From contig OZ038533.1 of NCBI GenBank assembly GCA_964036665.1, positions 449,001 through 513,000 of the forward strand: a stretch of 64,000 nt of DNA. The letters are read 5' to 3'. A program made the translations under genes and the position numbers. Below are positions 35,117-47,811 of this stretch, one piece after another. The notes under the pieces are model-generated. The model was not told the origin of the DNA. It did not search any database and worked only from the letters and a program-made list of their open reading frames with translations. How positions within the stretch are numbered: position 1 is the first letter of the stretch; each line of letters opens with the position of its first letter. Source of the stretch: Gordius sp. MW1 (Eukaryota; Nematomorpha; Gordioida; Gordea; Gordiidae).

Positions 35117-38100
35117 ATGACTAGCAAGAGCAGAGAATTGGCAGACGTTCTAAGAAGGAGAAAAATCGATATCGCTTGTATACAAAAGACCAAATGTAAG
35201 GGCCAAAAAGCAAAATACATAGGTGATGGATATAAATTATATTTTTACGGTACAGAAACTCATCGAACTGGCGTCGGTATAATGCTATCGGAAGAATTTC
35301 AGCAAACTGTCGTCGACGTTAAAAGAATCAATGACAGAATTATGGCGATACAGCTTTGTTATAAATCTACTACGATAAACGTTATATCAGCATACGCCCC
35401 TCAAAGTGGATGCTCTGAGGCGGAAAAAGAGTGCTTTTGGAAGGAGCTTGAAGTTGTTCTATCCCAATTCGGTAAAGAGAGACTAATAATTATCGGAGCG
35501 GACCTCAATGGACAAGTGGGCAAATCAAGAAAAGATTTGAAAAAAACCACGGTGGTCTGGGTTACGGCCTAAGAAATGAAGGAGGTACGGAAATTCTAAA
35601 AATTGCTCAAGCTTTTGACCTAGCAATAGGAAATACCTTCTTCAAAAAGAGACAGGAACATCTTATAACGTACAAAAGCGGCAGCCGTACAACTCAAATT
35701 AATTTCTTTCTAGTCAACAGAGCGCACTTAAAGTATGTTCAAAATGTTAAGGTAATACCGAGTGAAATATTGGCCTGCCAACACAAGCTTTTGGTGATGG
35801 ACTTTATATTAAAGGGCAAAAGGTACAAAGAGTAGCGGCTACTAAACAATGGAGGAAACTTAAGGATAATATCCAACATTTTCAGTAACAAGTAACTAAA
35901 CATGATGAATTTAAGGAAAATACTTCATGTGAGGATCAATGGAATGGTATAGCTGCCACAATGCGAAAAGCGGGACGACAAATATTAGGTAAAAGCAAGC
36001 CCCTAAAAGAATTCTCAAGGAGACGTGGTGGTGGAATGAAGAAGTGCAAAAATTTATCAAGGAAAAGAAGAATTGTACAAAGTTTGGTATAAAAGCAAGG
36101 ATAGTAATGATAAGCAAGCTTACCAAGTAGCTAGAAGATCGGCTAAAAAATTCGTAGCAAAAGCAAAAAGCAAGGTGTACGACGATATAAATGTAAAACT
36201 AAACTCAAAGGAAGGAGAAAAATTGATCCACAAAATCGCAAAGTCAAGGGCCCGAAGTTCTAAAGATTACCTAGAATGCCGGCTAATCAAGGGCCAAAAG
36301 GGAGAAATACTAACACACGACAGCCATATAATAGGAGAATTAAACACAGCAGAATGGATCACGGAAACGGAAGTCAAAGTTGCTATGGGTTAACTAAAGT
36401 AGGGAAAAGCTTTTTAATCAGACAATATACCAATTGAGGGTTTTAAAGCGTTAGGCAATACTGGTGCACAATTCCTCGCCAACCTTTTCAACAATATCTT
36501 GAAAACGGGTGTAATGCCTAACGAGTGGAGGGATAGCTACATGTAGTGATGCGGAAAAACCAAGAAAAATCTCGGTCTCGTCTCGAAAAGCCGAGACGAG
36601 ACGATACGAGATTTTTCGGCGAGATATCGACTTTTTATTGATCGTTAGATTTTAGTAAATTATTGTGCTTTATGATTTGCAGGATTTACATTTAAGGTAT
36701 TAAGTGTAAATCAATATATAATGTATATTTGATATTAAAACAATTCCGAAGTGTTGTGAATATATTTCTTCAAAGAATTTAAAATTTGGCAATCATCACC
36801 TAAGTATGGTTGACTTTTAGGGTATGTGAATAATTGTATTATAATATATCTATCACATATTTACATCCATAGCATTATTAAGTATTACAAAGTTTAGGCT
36901 TAGAATGAGTTTTGATAGAATAGTAAATACTAAAGCATATTTGAATTTCGCAGTTACTCATCCTGCGTGATGCGGTTATTATAAATTTGAACCTTAATAA
37001 GACATTATGTGAATACATAGTTTTGTCATATGCATTACTTTTCACATTACAAGCTGGGTTGGCAGGTGCATTCAAATTTACTATAATTATTAAAATTGTG
37101 CAAAAAATAAAAACACGAACCTATATTGTATTCGATAAATAACTATTTAAGAGCAAAATTTAGTTAGGATTGGAAGGTAATTATTTGGAATATAAATTTG
37201 ATTATAATGATTTTTGTCACAAATTTAAATACGTGCACTTTAATTTAAAGTTTAAAACCTTATGTTCTTAATCCTATATAATGCTGCTTTTATTGTTGTT
37301 TTTATAACGTATTAAAATGTACAACTAGTTAACTTTGTGGTTTATAAAGCTATAGTGAACATGCAATATACACTATGGGCTATAATGGATGATGGTAATA
37401 TCAATGGACTTAAACGTTGCCTTAAATATATTATGGTCTACTTTGAAGCTTTAGCCAGGGTTAATAACGGGTCATAATTTGCTCAATTGTGCAACTAAGT
37501 CAACTATAAGCGAACTTATAATTTCTCAGTCTATTTAGAGTTGACAAACTTTGATACAAATGTTATAGTTTGCTAGAACAATAAAATTTAATTTTCTATA
37601 CTTCAAATTTATTTTAGTTTGCACTTTCCATAGAAATATTTTCTTTATGAATTATTTAATATCTTTATGTTGTCAATGGGATGTCGTGTCCCGCTAAATC
37701 TTTAAGAAGTTTGTGTATTAAAGTTTTGAAAAAATATAAAAGTTTGCCATTTGGATTTTTTCAAAACTTATTTAATATTTTTAATAAAACAAAAAAGATT
37801 TTTATACCTTATATTTTTTTTTAAAAAGTCGAGACGAGACCGAGATTCTTCTAGACCGAGACGAGATCGAGATTTTCATTTTTGTTCCCGAGACGAGACG
37901 AGATTTTATATTCGAGACCGAGACGAGACGAGATTTTATATTCGAGACCGAGACGAGACGAGATCGCAACACTAGCTACATGGTTCCGATATACAATATG
38001 AAAGGGGACATTCAGGATTGCAACAATTACAGAGGGATAAAGCTTATGAGTCACACTTTCAAGGTGTGGGAAAAAGTGATCGAAAAACGGCTCCGGAGTT

Positions 38101-39265
38101 TGGTTCAAATTCGAGATAACCAATTCGGATTCATGCTGGAGAGTCTACAGCAGACGCTCTAAACAGTGTTAGAAGATTAATGGATAAAGAAAGGGAAGAG
38201 GATTTGCACATGTGTTTCATCGATCTAGAAAAAGCGTTCTATAAAGTTACTCGTACTTTAGTGTGAAAATGTCTTAAAGAAAATAATGTGCCAGAATTAT
38301 ACGTCAGAGCAAAAAGATATGTACAAGGGAAATAGAACGTACGTTAGAACAACGGTGGGAACTACAAAGGGCTTTGCCATTAACACTGGACTCCATCAAG
38401 GTTTAGCTCTTAGTCCCTTCCTATTAATAATGATAATGGATATTATCAAGGATCTGGGCTAGCAAGCTCCTTGGCAATGATCTTTGCAGACGATATAATC
38501 CTCTGTGCCAAAAGTGAACAAGAATTGGCTAATACTGTAAATAAATGGGTAAATGCAATAGAAGAAAGTGGTCTCAGGGTAAATCGAAAGAAAACAGAAT
38601 ACATGAAGACGAAGTTTAAATCGGATGAAAACCAGCCTAGTGAATCCCTTATTTTAGGCTATTTGCAACTTATAAGCGTGGATTCCTTCAAATATTTAGG
38701 ATCAACACTTCAATCGGATGGTGGAATGGATAAAGAAATCGAAGCAAGGATAAATTCCGGATGGCTTAAGTGGAGGGACTTGACAGGCGTTCTGTGTGAC
38801 AAAAACATTCCAAGAAGACTAAAAGGCGCACTGTATAAATCCATCATACAACAGTCCTGTATAGCTCGGAATCATGGGCTATACGTAAAAGAGAAAAGCA
38901 GCGTCTTGCGACCATGGAGATGAGAATGCTAAGATGGGTGCTAGGAGTAAGCAAAAAGGAACATAGGCGAAATAATGAAATAAGAAGAATTTTGGGTACT
39001 ACATCTATTACGACAAAGCACCTAACAAATAGACTAAGATGGTATGGCCATGTCGAAAGAAGGGACGATAGATACGTCGGAAAGAAAATTCATATGATAT
39101 ATTTCGCAGGAAAACGAAGGAGAGGAAGACCCAAGCTTACCTGGATTCATAAAATACGGCACGATATGAAAGTCCACAAGATAAAGAAATACCTATGTAA
39201 ACATAGAAACAAATGGAAACGAATGCTGAAGAAACTAACCACCAGCCTAGGGGACAAACAGTCAT
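35117..39265 (+). pseudogene. RTE LINE ORF: endonuclease plus reverse transcriptase, frameshifted
   Basis: Pieces in order:
- 35117-35572: APE endonuclease start, SRELADVLRRRKIDIACIQK (the catalytic Q-E-T context reads Q-K-T), NVISAYAPQSG, LIIIGADLNGQVG.
- 36073-36393: linker.
- 36544-37974: hAT insertion.
- 37980-38162: RT start (VPIYNMKGDIQDCNNYRGI, the usual R-G-I block).
- 38471-38923: FADDIILCAKSEQEL with the catalytic F-A-D-D and VDSFKYLGSTLQSDGG.
- 38914-39265: C-terminal block, LRWYGHVERRDDRYVGKKI and RRRGRPKLTW.
Frameshifts between the pieces and the Glu-to-Lys change make this copy inactive. Related proteins are commonly annotated as craniofacial development protein 2-like. Confidence 0.9.
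36544..37974. mobile_element. Non-autonomous hAT element with TCTCG-word ends, copy 2
   Basis: 1431 bp with the perfect 8-bp target duplication GCTACATG (36536-36543 and 37975-37982) inside the RTE RT region; removing it restores the LINE sequence. Termini TAGTGATGCGGAAAAACC and TAGTGTTGCGATCTCGTC (reverse complement of right). TCTCG/CGAGA arrays at 36570-36625 and 37825-37970. AT-rich, non-coding middle related to 26872-27990. Confidence 0.9.
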
Positions 39266-39267
39266 AG

Positions 39268-39603
39268 GAAGAAGAAGAAGAAGAAGAAGAAGAAGAAGAA
39301 GAAGAAGAAGAAGAAGAAGAAGAAGAAGAAGAAGAAGAAGAAGAAGAAGAAGAAGAAGAAGAAGAAGAAGAAGAAGAAGAAGAAGAAGAAGAAGAAGAAG
39401 AAGAAGAAGAAGAAGAAGAAGAAGAAGAAGAAGAAGAAGAAGAAGAAGAAGAAGAAGAAGAAGAAGAAGAAGAAGAAGAAGAAGAAGAAGAAGAAGAAGA
39501 AGAAGAAGAAGAAGAAGAAGAAGAAGAAGAAGAAGAAGAAGAAGAAGAAGAAGAAGAAGAAGAAGAAGAAGAAGAAGAAGAAGAAGAAGAAGAAGAAGAA
39601 GAA
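39268..39603 (+). repeat. Uninterrupted (GAA)112 tract at LINE 3' end
   Basis: 336 bp of pure GAA/TTC, directly following the LINE sequence CAGTCATAG and directly preceding the right target duplicate. It is therefore the LINE tail, expanded. Long homopeptide frames here (Arg, Ser, Leu, Phe runs) are trivial translations. Confidence 0.95.
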
Positions 39604-39713
39604 GCATGTGGGTCTGAGACATACCAGTGTGATGTTATTAAAACAAGGTAATAGCGGAATTTTAAGTTTGTCCAACGTTTATGAGGGAAAAAAATTTTCA
39701 ATTGCGTTTTACC

Positions 39714-39917
39714 CATGGGCGTATCCAGGTTTTGGATACGGGGGGGGGGGCGAAAATGTTTTAAGTTTAATTGGGGGGGGGGGGCAAAACATAAATATTT
39801 TTTTATTTTTAAGGGTTTTTTTGAAAAAAATTTTGTCCCCCCCCCACCTACGCCAATGGTTTAACCCCGCTCAGCCCCCCCCCCCCCCCCAAGGCAAAAA
39901 GGCTAGCTACGCCACTG
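39714..39917. mobile_element. GGGCGTAGCCAGG-family MITE at the edge of duplicon B
   Basis: Begins CATGGGCGTATCCAGG and ends GCTAGCTACGCCACTG, with three G- or C-runs inside. Duplicon B similarity begins at the next base. Confidence 0.7.
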
Positions 39918-40818
39918 TTTACATGTTCATAATTGGGCAAGGTTTGCATTAACTCTACATTACGTTTTGCCTTTAAGCCTCTATGTGAGCAATATATATT
40001 TAAATTTTTAAAAGTTATTTAAAAGCAATTTTTACTTAACGATTTATAGTTTTTTAAAGTGAGGATAATACTGGTCAATTAAATTTAAGGTTATACTACA
40101 GAGCTTTTAAACCAACAATTAAAATTTACTTATACTCCAAATTGATGTATATCTCTTTATGTTTTCTTTCAAATTTTGCTGTTTATTATTTTTAAAACTA
40201 AAATTAAGATCGTTGGTACTATTCTGATTATATTTATTTTCATATTACATTCATATAAACAAGATAAAGAATGATGCCAAATATCCCATTAGACCTTAAA
40301 TTTAAAGTAGGATGTGTGTGACATTAAATTAATGATTTATTAACAACAATAAAGATATATATTTTAATTATATCAAGTGTATATGAAGGTCATATATTTA
40401 AGATTAATGTCAAAATTATAAAAAATTTCAAAATTTTATAAGGTGATTTGTCATTAAAATTCTATGGCAGATGCATTTTAATGCAACTTTTTCCTAAAAT
40501 TTGGACAATTTTTGAAATATATTCACATCATTCTTTTAAACCATTTTAGTTATCTTTTGTCATTCACTTTACATTATTTTTTGAGTGCTTAGAGATATTA
40601 ATAATTTCCGATATATAGCTAGCCGGAAGCATAAATAACAAAGCGGGTCATATTATATTAGCACCTTCATACTATGTAATTGTTAATGTGAATCTTGCCA
40701 AAAATTATCATATCACATATTATTTAGCAGCCAGTTAATATTACTCAACATTGCACGAAATTTCTTGTTACAAAACTACCTCCTTCGATGAAAAATTAAA
40801 TTTTGTTGAGTCCGTTAA

Positions 40819-43064
40819 ATGGGAGAACATGAGAATATTTACGGATTTCAATGGTCTTTCAATGCTCTCAATATAAGCTTGCTGTGTTTTTTAGTATTAT
40901 CAATTCTGGTGGGCCTGATTGAAAATATCGCTGTAAGTCATTCATTATTAAGTGTTTAAAATGATTGTAATTTATTTTTGCCGATGACTCCTGTAAGATT
41001 ATTGGAGCTATATTCACTCACAAAATATTATGGAGACCGTTAAATTTATTCATCATCAATTTATCCTCCGCCGATCTCGTTTTGGTCGGAGTTATAAGTT
41101 GTACCTCAATAACAGGTAATTTACTATTTTACTTATCTCAAAGATTACAGCATATATCAAAGGTTTGACCAAAGGATACATCATCTTCTTAAAAAATCAC
41201 AAATTCTGCAACGTTGTAGCTAACATATGTGTAACTGTGTGTGTTGTTTCTTTACTTACTCACATGATAATCGCCATTACCCGGTAATTAATTAATTAAT
41301 TAGTTTTGCACCAAATCTTATGTACATCTTGTAATTTCTTTCAAAACAACCATTATTTTATATAAAATCTTATTACAATTGAAGCATTAACGCTATCTTT
41401 TTTGAATTTTGGTAATACTTAATAATAATTTGTAACTAATTTTAAATTCATTTAGTTATTGTTCAATGAGATATGGAGCAATATATGAAAAGATGTTCAC
41501 TACCCGTCTAACCATCGTGGCCTGTCTATCAATATGGATTGTTGCATTCTTCCTACAATTTCCTCCTAATGTAATGTTTATCAAACGATATTAAACCTTT
41601 TTTAAAAAATTATTCACATTCACAAGTTTAATGTTTCCTCTTGACTATTAAACATTTTCGACCTAATTAAAATGGCACCCTAAAGGTTTTATCTAAATGT
41701 AATCATTTTTACGGATGAACACTAAAATTGTGTTACTGTTTAAGAAAAACTTACTGGTTCAAATTTGATTGCAGTTTTAGCAAAATTTTGATTTTTGATT
41801 GCACACCGAATCATTAGAGTTTTTTCAGGAGCCGAAATTAAGGTTAGGCATTCCTCCCCCATACCATCCATCCCCTCGCCCTTCTCCCTTGTTATGCATA
41901 TTCTTTATATAGTTGTACGAGTGAGTAAAGTATTCAAGTGTGTCTATCTATTATCCATCAACAACAAATTTTGTACTTACTTTAAGGGCGTGTTAAAATA
42001 TCTATAATCTCAAAACTTCTAATTTCTTTAACAACACTTTTTATATATACGAAAAGTTGACAATAAATTGCAATATCTAATATACGACAATAATCAACCA
42101 ATATGTTTAACAAAGGGTCCTTCATTGAATCAAATAACAAACGTAAAAACGATATCTATTAATTTCCTAAAAAATTAGGAAACAACAATTGTTATAATCA
42201 TATATGAATATGGCCCAGTACTAATCCACCTTTTTTGGTAAGCTATTTACTATTTATTTCCTCCATACAATTAAGCCTTGTACAAATTTGATAAAATATA
42301 AATAAAATGGTGTGTTTATTGACTTTAAATAATTTATAGCTTATATTGAGGCAATTAAATTTATATCAAAACATGTCAATGCATTAGTGCATTTAAAAGG
42401 TGTCATTAAGGCAAACATCATTAATTTTTAGGTTGGTTGGGGGCGAAATGTGTACGATAAGAAGGCCATGATATGCATATGGGATCGCACGTACTCTTTG
42501 GCTTTCACCCTTTACTTTGCCATAATGTTCGTTTTTATTCCCATATCAAGCATATTTTATTGCTACATTCAACTTTTCTTTTATATCCGCAAAGTCAGTA
42601 TGGCCACTAGACAGAAACTTATTGTCAGCGCCCCTAATTCTATATTATTCAAAAAAGATGTCGACTTTGCTAAGGCAGGAGTTGCAGATAAAAATGAAAA
42701 AAAATCAACAACACCCAATCCAGGGGTAGAAATTAGATACACGGGGACTGGAGTAGTGTTTAATAGTAGAAAATGGCAGAGGGAAGTTAAACTGGCTAGA
42801 ACTTTGTTCTCTCACTTCGCCCTTGTTTTCATTTTGTGGGGACAATACGCTTTTTTAGTCATAGGAGATCACAACGACGAGTTGCCGTTGGTAGTACACG
42901 CCATATCCATACAAATGGCTCATAGAATTGCCGTTTTCAACGTTTTCATCTACTTGGCTAACAAGAACTTTAGAGATGGAATGATCCGATTCCTAATCAA
43001 AAAACCGTTAAGATTTTTGTTCCCATACTCCTCTACATGCACTACCGGTACATCCATAGACTAG
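40819..43064 (+). CDS. Class A GPCR, melatonin-receptor-like, copy B, tail truncated
   Basis: Exons 40819-40932, 40998-41115, 41151-41283, 41456-41570 and 42432-43064, with all phases closing to 370 residues. All four introns have GT-AG ends; intron 2 is only 35 nt. Same landmarks as copy A (TM2 NLSSADL, TRY, ECL2 CIWDRT, NVFIY in TM7). TM5-TM7 is almost identical to copy A, while the third intracellular loop has many replacements. Two oddities: the TM1 GN pair is EN (LIENIA versus LIGNIA). A TA-flanked MITE supplies a new stop, so the protein ends TSID instead of the about 22-residue tail whose sequence still lies at 43483-43550. The possible coding start is the same ATG as in copy A. Confidence 0.7.
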
Positions 43065-43480
43065 ATAGACTGCTCACCAATGAACAAAATTGTTCCCTTT
43101 TTTCCACCATTTTGATGTGAACATAGTAAAGTGGTGATCATATAGAAATTAGTAATTTTCGCAAATTAATAAAAAAATATTGAATTGGGTAGATATCAAA
43201 AACAGCATTTTAAAATAAATATATCATTTACACAATACATAGAAATTAAAAATGTAAAAACTGCGATTAAAGTTTGGTTAATAATATAGCGCCATCAATA
43301 TTTTGTATAATATTAATTTATTGACGTTCGTTTTGATTTATAAACTAGTGAGGAAGGTAAATTGACTGTTATAGGGCATAATTACATGGTTAAAATACAC
43401 GCCCTCTTCAAAATAGAGGAAAATTTGACACAATTAGCCATTTGCAAGATATGGCATGAGCAGTCTATCTAGTATATGGG
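43051..43480. mobile_element. Tc1/mariner-type MITE in the GPCR last exon
   Basis: 430 bp with inverted termini sharing ACTAGATAGACTGCTCA (left) and its reverse complement near 43460-43476, flanked by TA on both sides (43049-43050 and 43481-43482; the exact edge is uncertain by 1-2 nt). Copy A is the empty site. Non-coding. Confidence 0.85.
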
Positions 43481-45164
43481 TAGAGCATATAGCACCAATA
43501 ACGAAACTAATTTCAGCCGCAAAAATAGTGTTTCTAGTGTTAACAACTAAGTTAATTCTAACCCATGAGCTTTAACAGCTTGTCAACATTGTAGCGATAC
43601 TGTGTTTCATTAATTATCCATTTAAATCCTATAAATAAAACATGAAAATTATGTAGAATGAAAGTAGTTTATTAAATGTTAGAACTAAACGTGACATAAT
43701 GTGCTTATTAGAAATGGTTTAATCTAACTATTAATATTATCAATATGTAAACAATTTAAAATTACAGCATTCACCTATATTCATTCACTGCACAATTTGT
43801 TTTTAAACGTTGCCAATTTAGTTGTTTGTAGAAACACAAATGTCATGTTTATATTTTAATTTTTAGCCCGTGAATATTTGATCGTAATATGTATTTGTTG
43901 AATTAAATATTGATATTTTATTCGCATATCTCACGTGTTAAAAAATGTCTCATGACGAATTACAATTACCACAAAATAATATATGTGTTATTGACGTTTT
44001 GTGAATACAAGACTATCTATAACTTAACGAAACATAAAAGGAAAGCTAAATAGTTGAATATCAGTGACATAACTAGGGGCATATTTGGGTCATAAAATTA
44101 ATATTAATTAACTAAATTTAATTAAAGTGGCTAAATTGTGCCAAATTTACCCTTTCGCACTTCAACCGCGCAGAGGTATAGAACTCATAATAAAACAGTA
44201 TGTTTGGATGTGAGTTAATGTTTAAGTCGATTGGGTAAAGAAGATTAGTAAGTTTATATTTTAACATATGGGTCGTAAAATAATAATAATTGTTAGCTTA
44301 ACTATAACGCTTATCGTGTTACCCAATTATATTAATTCATTATTTTTAAATGTAAAAATTCATGTTTTGGTGCTTGTCACTTAAGATTATACACATTTTT
44401 CTGCATTTTAGCAACGGCTATCTTAAATGGTAACAAAGCATATGTCATAGCTTTTTAGAGGGAATTTTATTAGTACGATAGGTGTTTATATGCTAAACCC
44501 ATTAAAATACACTTGTTACATTCTAAAAACTAATATGTATAAAATATTTAAACAAAAAAGTGCAAGCAATTATATTAATTTCCATCAGTAAATAATATTG
44601 ATCGCACATTGTAGTTTAATAATTTTATGGACCGATACCGGACCTAATTATAATTGTTTAAATTTTAAACAGGGTCAAGTTAAAACGGGATTTTTTGCAC
44701 TATAAAATTATTGAACCCAATTAAAAGTTACGCATCTAGTTATAATTCATTTAAATGGCTATAATAAGCAAAATTGCTATTATTATTCCTTAGACAAAAA
44801 CAATTTATTCAAAGCTTTTAAAATAGTTCTATCTCTCAAAACCAAGATAGAATAATATTGAAAATTAATGTTAAATTATGAAAATCTGCCCATTTCCAGT
44901 TTTATTTTGAAATGAATTTCTGTAATACTGCTACTTAATAGACTTGATGATTTTTTTACGATGACTAATAATTAAAAAAGCAGCGAAACATGTTTCAATT
45001 TAAGGATAATTTGATTTAAAGTGTTGGGGTATGCCAAGCTCGACCCTATGACCAATGACTGTCTCAGGGCGAATGGGTATTCAATAGAAAATCTGCATGA
45101 GCCGAAGTGGCTCGACCCATGCCAGCACAAATAATTTTGGCCCGCATCCAATCCGGAGATTTAA

Positions 45165-47811
45165 CACGACAGGGACCAATGTAACTTTTAAGTTACACCC
45201 ATTTGATTAATGATTACTCAAAAAATATTTATTCATAATTAATTTCCTAAATTGAATTTAACAAAGGAGATGTTGCCAAATAAGCTCACACAACGTCTTT
45301 CCTTTCCTAATCCATTGTTTAAATTATACCATTCCAAAGTTTGCAATTTTTTTATTTTTTGAACTCTTCTAAAGTATTCAATTTAATGGAAAATCGAACG
45401 TGAGTGCAAAATATATTTATTCTTGCTTAATATTTTGATATAAATATATTTTATTAATTATAACTATATAGTTATTTTTAAGTTGTAAATATAACGTCAC
45501 CTAAAAGTGACATTGGGAAGGGCATTTTTGAACAATAAGATATTTACGTAGTTTTTGGCTTTTTTAACGTTGTTTCTTAGCACCTAAGCTATATTTTACT
45601 CAATTAAACTTTTGTAAGCCTTCTTTTTTTAAGTCTTGGTCCTCATTCCTTAATTTTATTAACAGCAAAAACAAAAAACAAAAAGTCAAAAAAGACGTGT
45701 GATTTTGTGTCTGTAATATAATTTAATTTTCTTATAAATTTTTAAAAATATTTGATTTAGAACATTAAATGACCTTTTAGAAGAAGTAGAATATTCTAAT
45801 TTTAATGTGGAAAAAATTATCATATTTCCTCCAACCAACAATGGTGACCCTGACCAAGAAAGTGGCGATGAAATTGAGGCCTATTAAGGTCATCCGTTCC
45901 TCAGACTTAAGATAATTTGAATTGGCAAGATGATGAAAAGGTTTTTCCCCGTGTGGTCGCATAGAAGATGATAGGACTGACGTCGATGTCATGAATTTAC
46001 CAACCACAGAAGATTATTTCGAACAAATTTTTACCTATGAAATTGTAACATTCATTGTAGAAATGACAAATCTATACGCTAAACAGCACAATATAAATTT
46101 GAACTTTACAAAGGAGGAGCTTAAAATTTATATTGCCATCTTACTTCTTTCTGGATATTTGACTCCGAAAAATATTAAAATGTTTTGGGAATTAAAATTC
46201 GATTCTTACAATCAAATGGCTTCATATGGAATGCGCCGCAACAGATTCAAAGAAATAACAAAGTATTTACATGCGACAATATTTTAGACTCGGTCGACAA
46301 ATTCGCCAAAGTTCGACAGTTCTTTGATTTTTTAGATAAACGATTTAGGAATAATTTTAAATATGTAAAAACTTTCAAATATTTCAATGGATGAAACCAT
46401 CGTTCCCTACTATGGGCGCCATACTACGAAACAATCTATAAAAAGAAAGTCAATGCGCTTTGGGTATAAACTCTGGACGGCAGCAACAAGGTCGGGATAC
46501 CTTATTAGTTTTGACCTTTATCAGGGTTCATCATGTATTTTACCACAGCAAAAAACTTTCGGTTTAGGGGGAGCTGTCATAATAAATCTTCTGGATAAAT
46601 TACCAAATGAATATTCTCCTTATAATACTTATTTCGATAATTACTTCACAAGCACAAAATTATTAAATGCTCTTTCAAAAAAACATCTACGGGAACCTTC
46701 AGAGTCAATCGAATTAAATGTCCTCTGGCAGATCCGAAAGTGTTTAAAAAAAAGGCCGAGGCTATTTCGTTAAGAAAAGTAACTTCAAATATAGTTGCGA
46801 TGTCAACATGCTATCAAATTGTCATGGTAGCAATCCAATAAGTAAAGTATCCAGAATAGGTTCAATAAATAAGGTTATCAAAGGATGACCGTACTAATTA
46901 TAAACTAATAATAGGAATAGAAACAATATCATTTTATTTATCACTAGGGCCGGGGTGGGGAATCTATATATATTAACAAAAGAAAGATAAAAGTTAATTA
47001 AGTAGATAAAAACATATGGTCCTTTTTGCCAACTCGGATTTGGCTTACAATATTCAATCATATAATCTGTATACAATGATATACCAATATACAACAACAC
47101 ATATACAACATCATATATATAACACATATATAACATCTTTCCCCTTAAAGAATGAATCACCAATATACAACAAAGGTAAAATCAAAAATTCAAGTCGATT
47201 GCCCATTTATGGTACAAATGTACAATAAATATATGGGTCGGGTTGATCGATTTGATCAGAACATACAATCTACAAGAATCTCTTACAGAGGTAACAAATG
47301 GTATTTTTTGTTAGCATTTGGAATAAATGCGGCCTGCCAAAATGCATGGCAAATTTACAACTCAAACAATGCTTCAGTCATTATGCAACTTTCGAAGATC
47401 GAGTGTGATGTCATATTTTAGGAAATATGGTATTCAACCCAAAAGAAAAGTGTATTCGAGTTTAACGAAATATAAATCTAACATAACAATGCATCAAAAA
47501 GAACCCTGTTCTCAGAGGCGTTGTAAAGTTTGTAAGAAGGCCACTCGCCTAAAATGTTCATATTGTAACGCCGGATTGCATTTAAAATGTTGGGCGACAT
47601 ATCATGAATTATAATTAATTATATTGGAGCTGATTTTAACAAAAAATTTAATGTTGCATTTTGGCCTTTTAGGTAACACCCCTCTATCTACCCGGGGTCA
47701 TTATTTTTCAAAAAAATTTCAGTTGATTTGTTGTCACTATACCCTAGTGACCCTAGAAACATATTTTTTTTTATAAAATTTAACCGTGAAAAATTAGTGG
47801 TCCCTGTCGGG
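45165..47811 (+). mobile_element. piggyBac element 2, complete ends
   Basis: 2647 bp flanked by TTAA (45161-45164 and 47812-47815). Termini CACGACAGGGACCA (left) and CCCGACAGGGACCA (reverse complement of right). Duplicon A at about 12075-12085 holds the matching empty site with a single TTAA. Different family from piggyBac 1, judged by termini and protein. Confidence 0.9.
45991..47614 (+). pseudogene. piggyBac transposase, frameshifted
   Basis: Segments in order: 45991-46287 (N-terminal part of the DDE domain, LKIYIAILLLSGYLTPKNIK); 46387-46773 (MDETIVPYYGRHTTKQSIKR with the first catalytic Asp, then FGYKLWTAATRSGYL and YFDNYFTS with the second); 47152-47421 (MGRVDRFDQNIQSTRISYRG with the third Asp context); 47500-47614 (C-terminal Cys-rich finger, EPCSQRRCKVCKKATRLKC). 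All three Asp positions are still present, but at least three frameshifts and an unrelated AT-rich stretch at about 46890-47150 break the frame. Better preserved than the transposase of piggyBac 1. Confidence 0.85.

Larger units (their letters stand above)
34597..39604 (+). mobile_element. RTE-type LINE copy 2, full length with target duplication and GAA tail
   Basis: Flanked by a 14-bp direct repeat with one mismatch, CATGTGCGTCTGAG (34583-34596) and CATGTGGGTCTGAG (39605-39618). Order: 5' UTR of about 500 bp, APE-type endonuclease, linker, RT, C-terminal block with GRPKLTW, then a 3' terminal GAA repeat. Interrupted by a hAT element at 36544-37974. Without that insert it is about 3.6 kb, a usual RTE size. 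Copy 1 is at 6167-11860. Confidence 0.9.

Noticed and set aside
39137..39716. Poly-Leu, poly-Ser, poly-Arg and poly-Phe open frames
   Set aside because: Trivial translation of the (GAA)112 tract in all frames.
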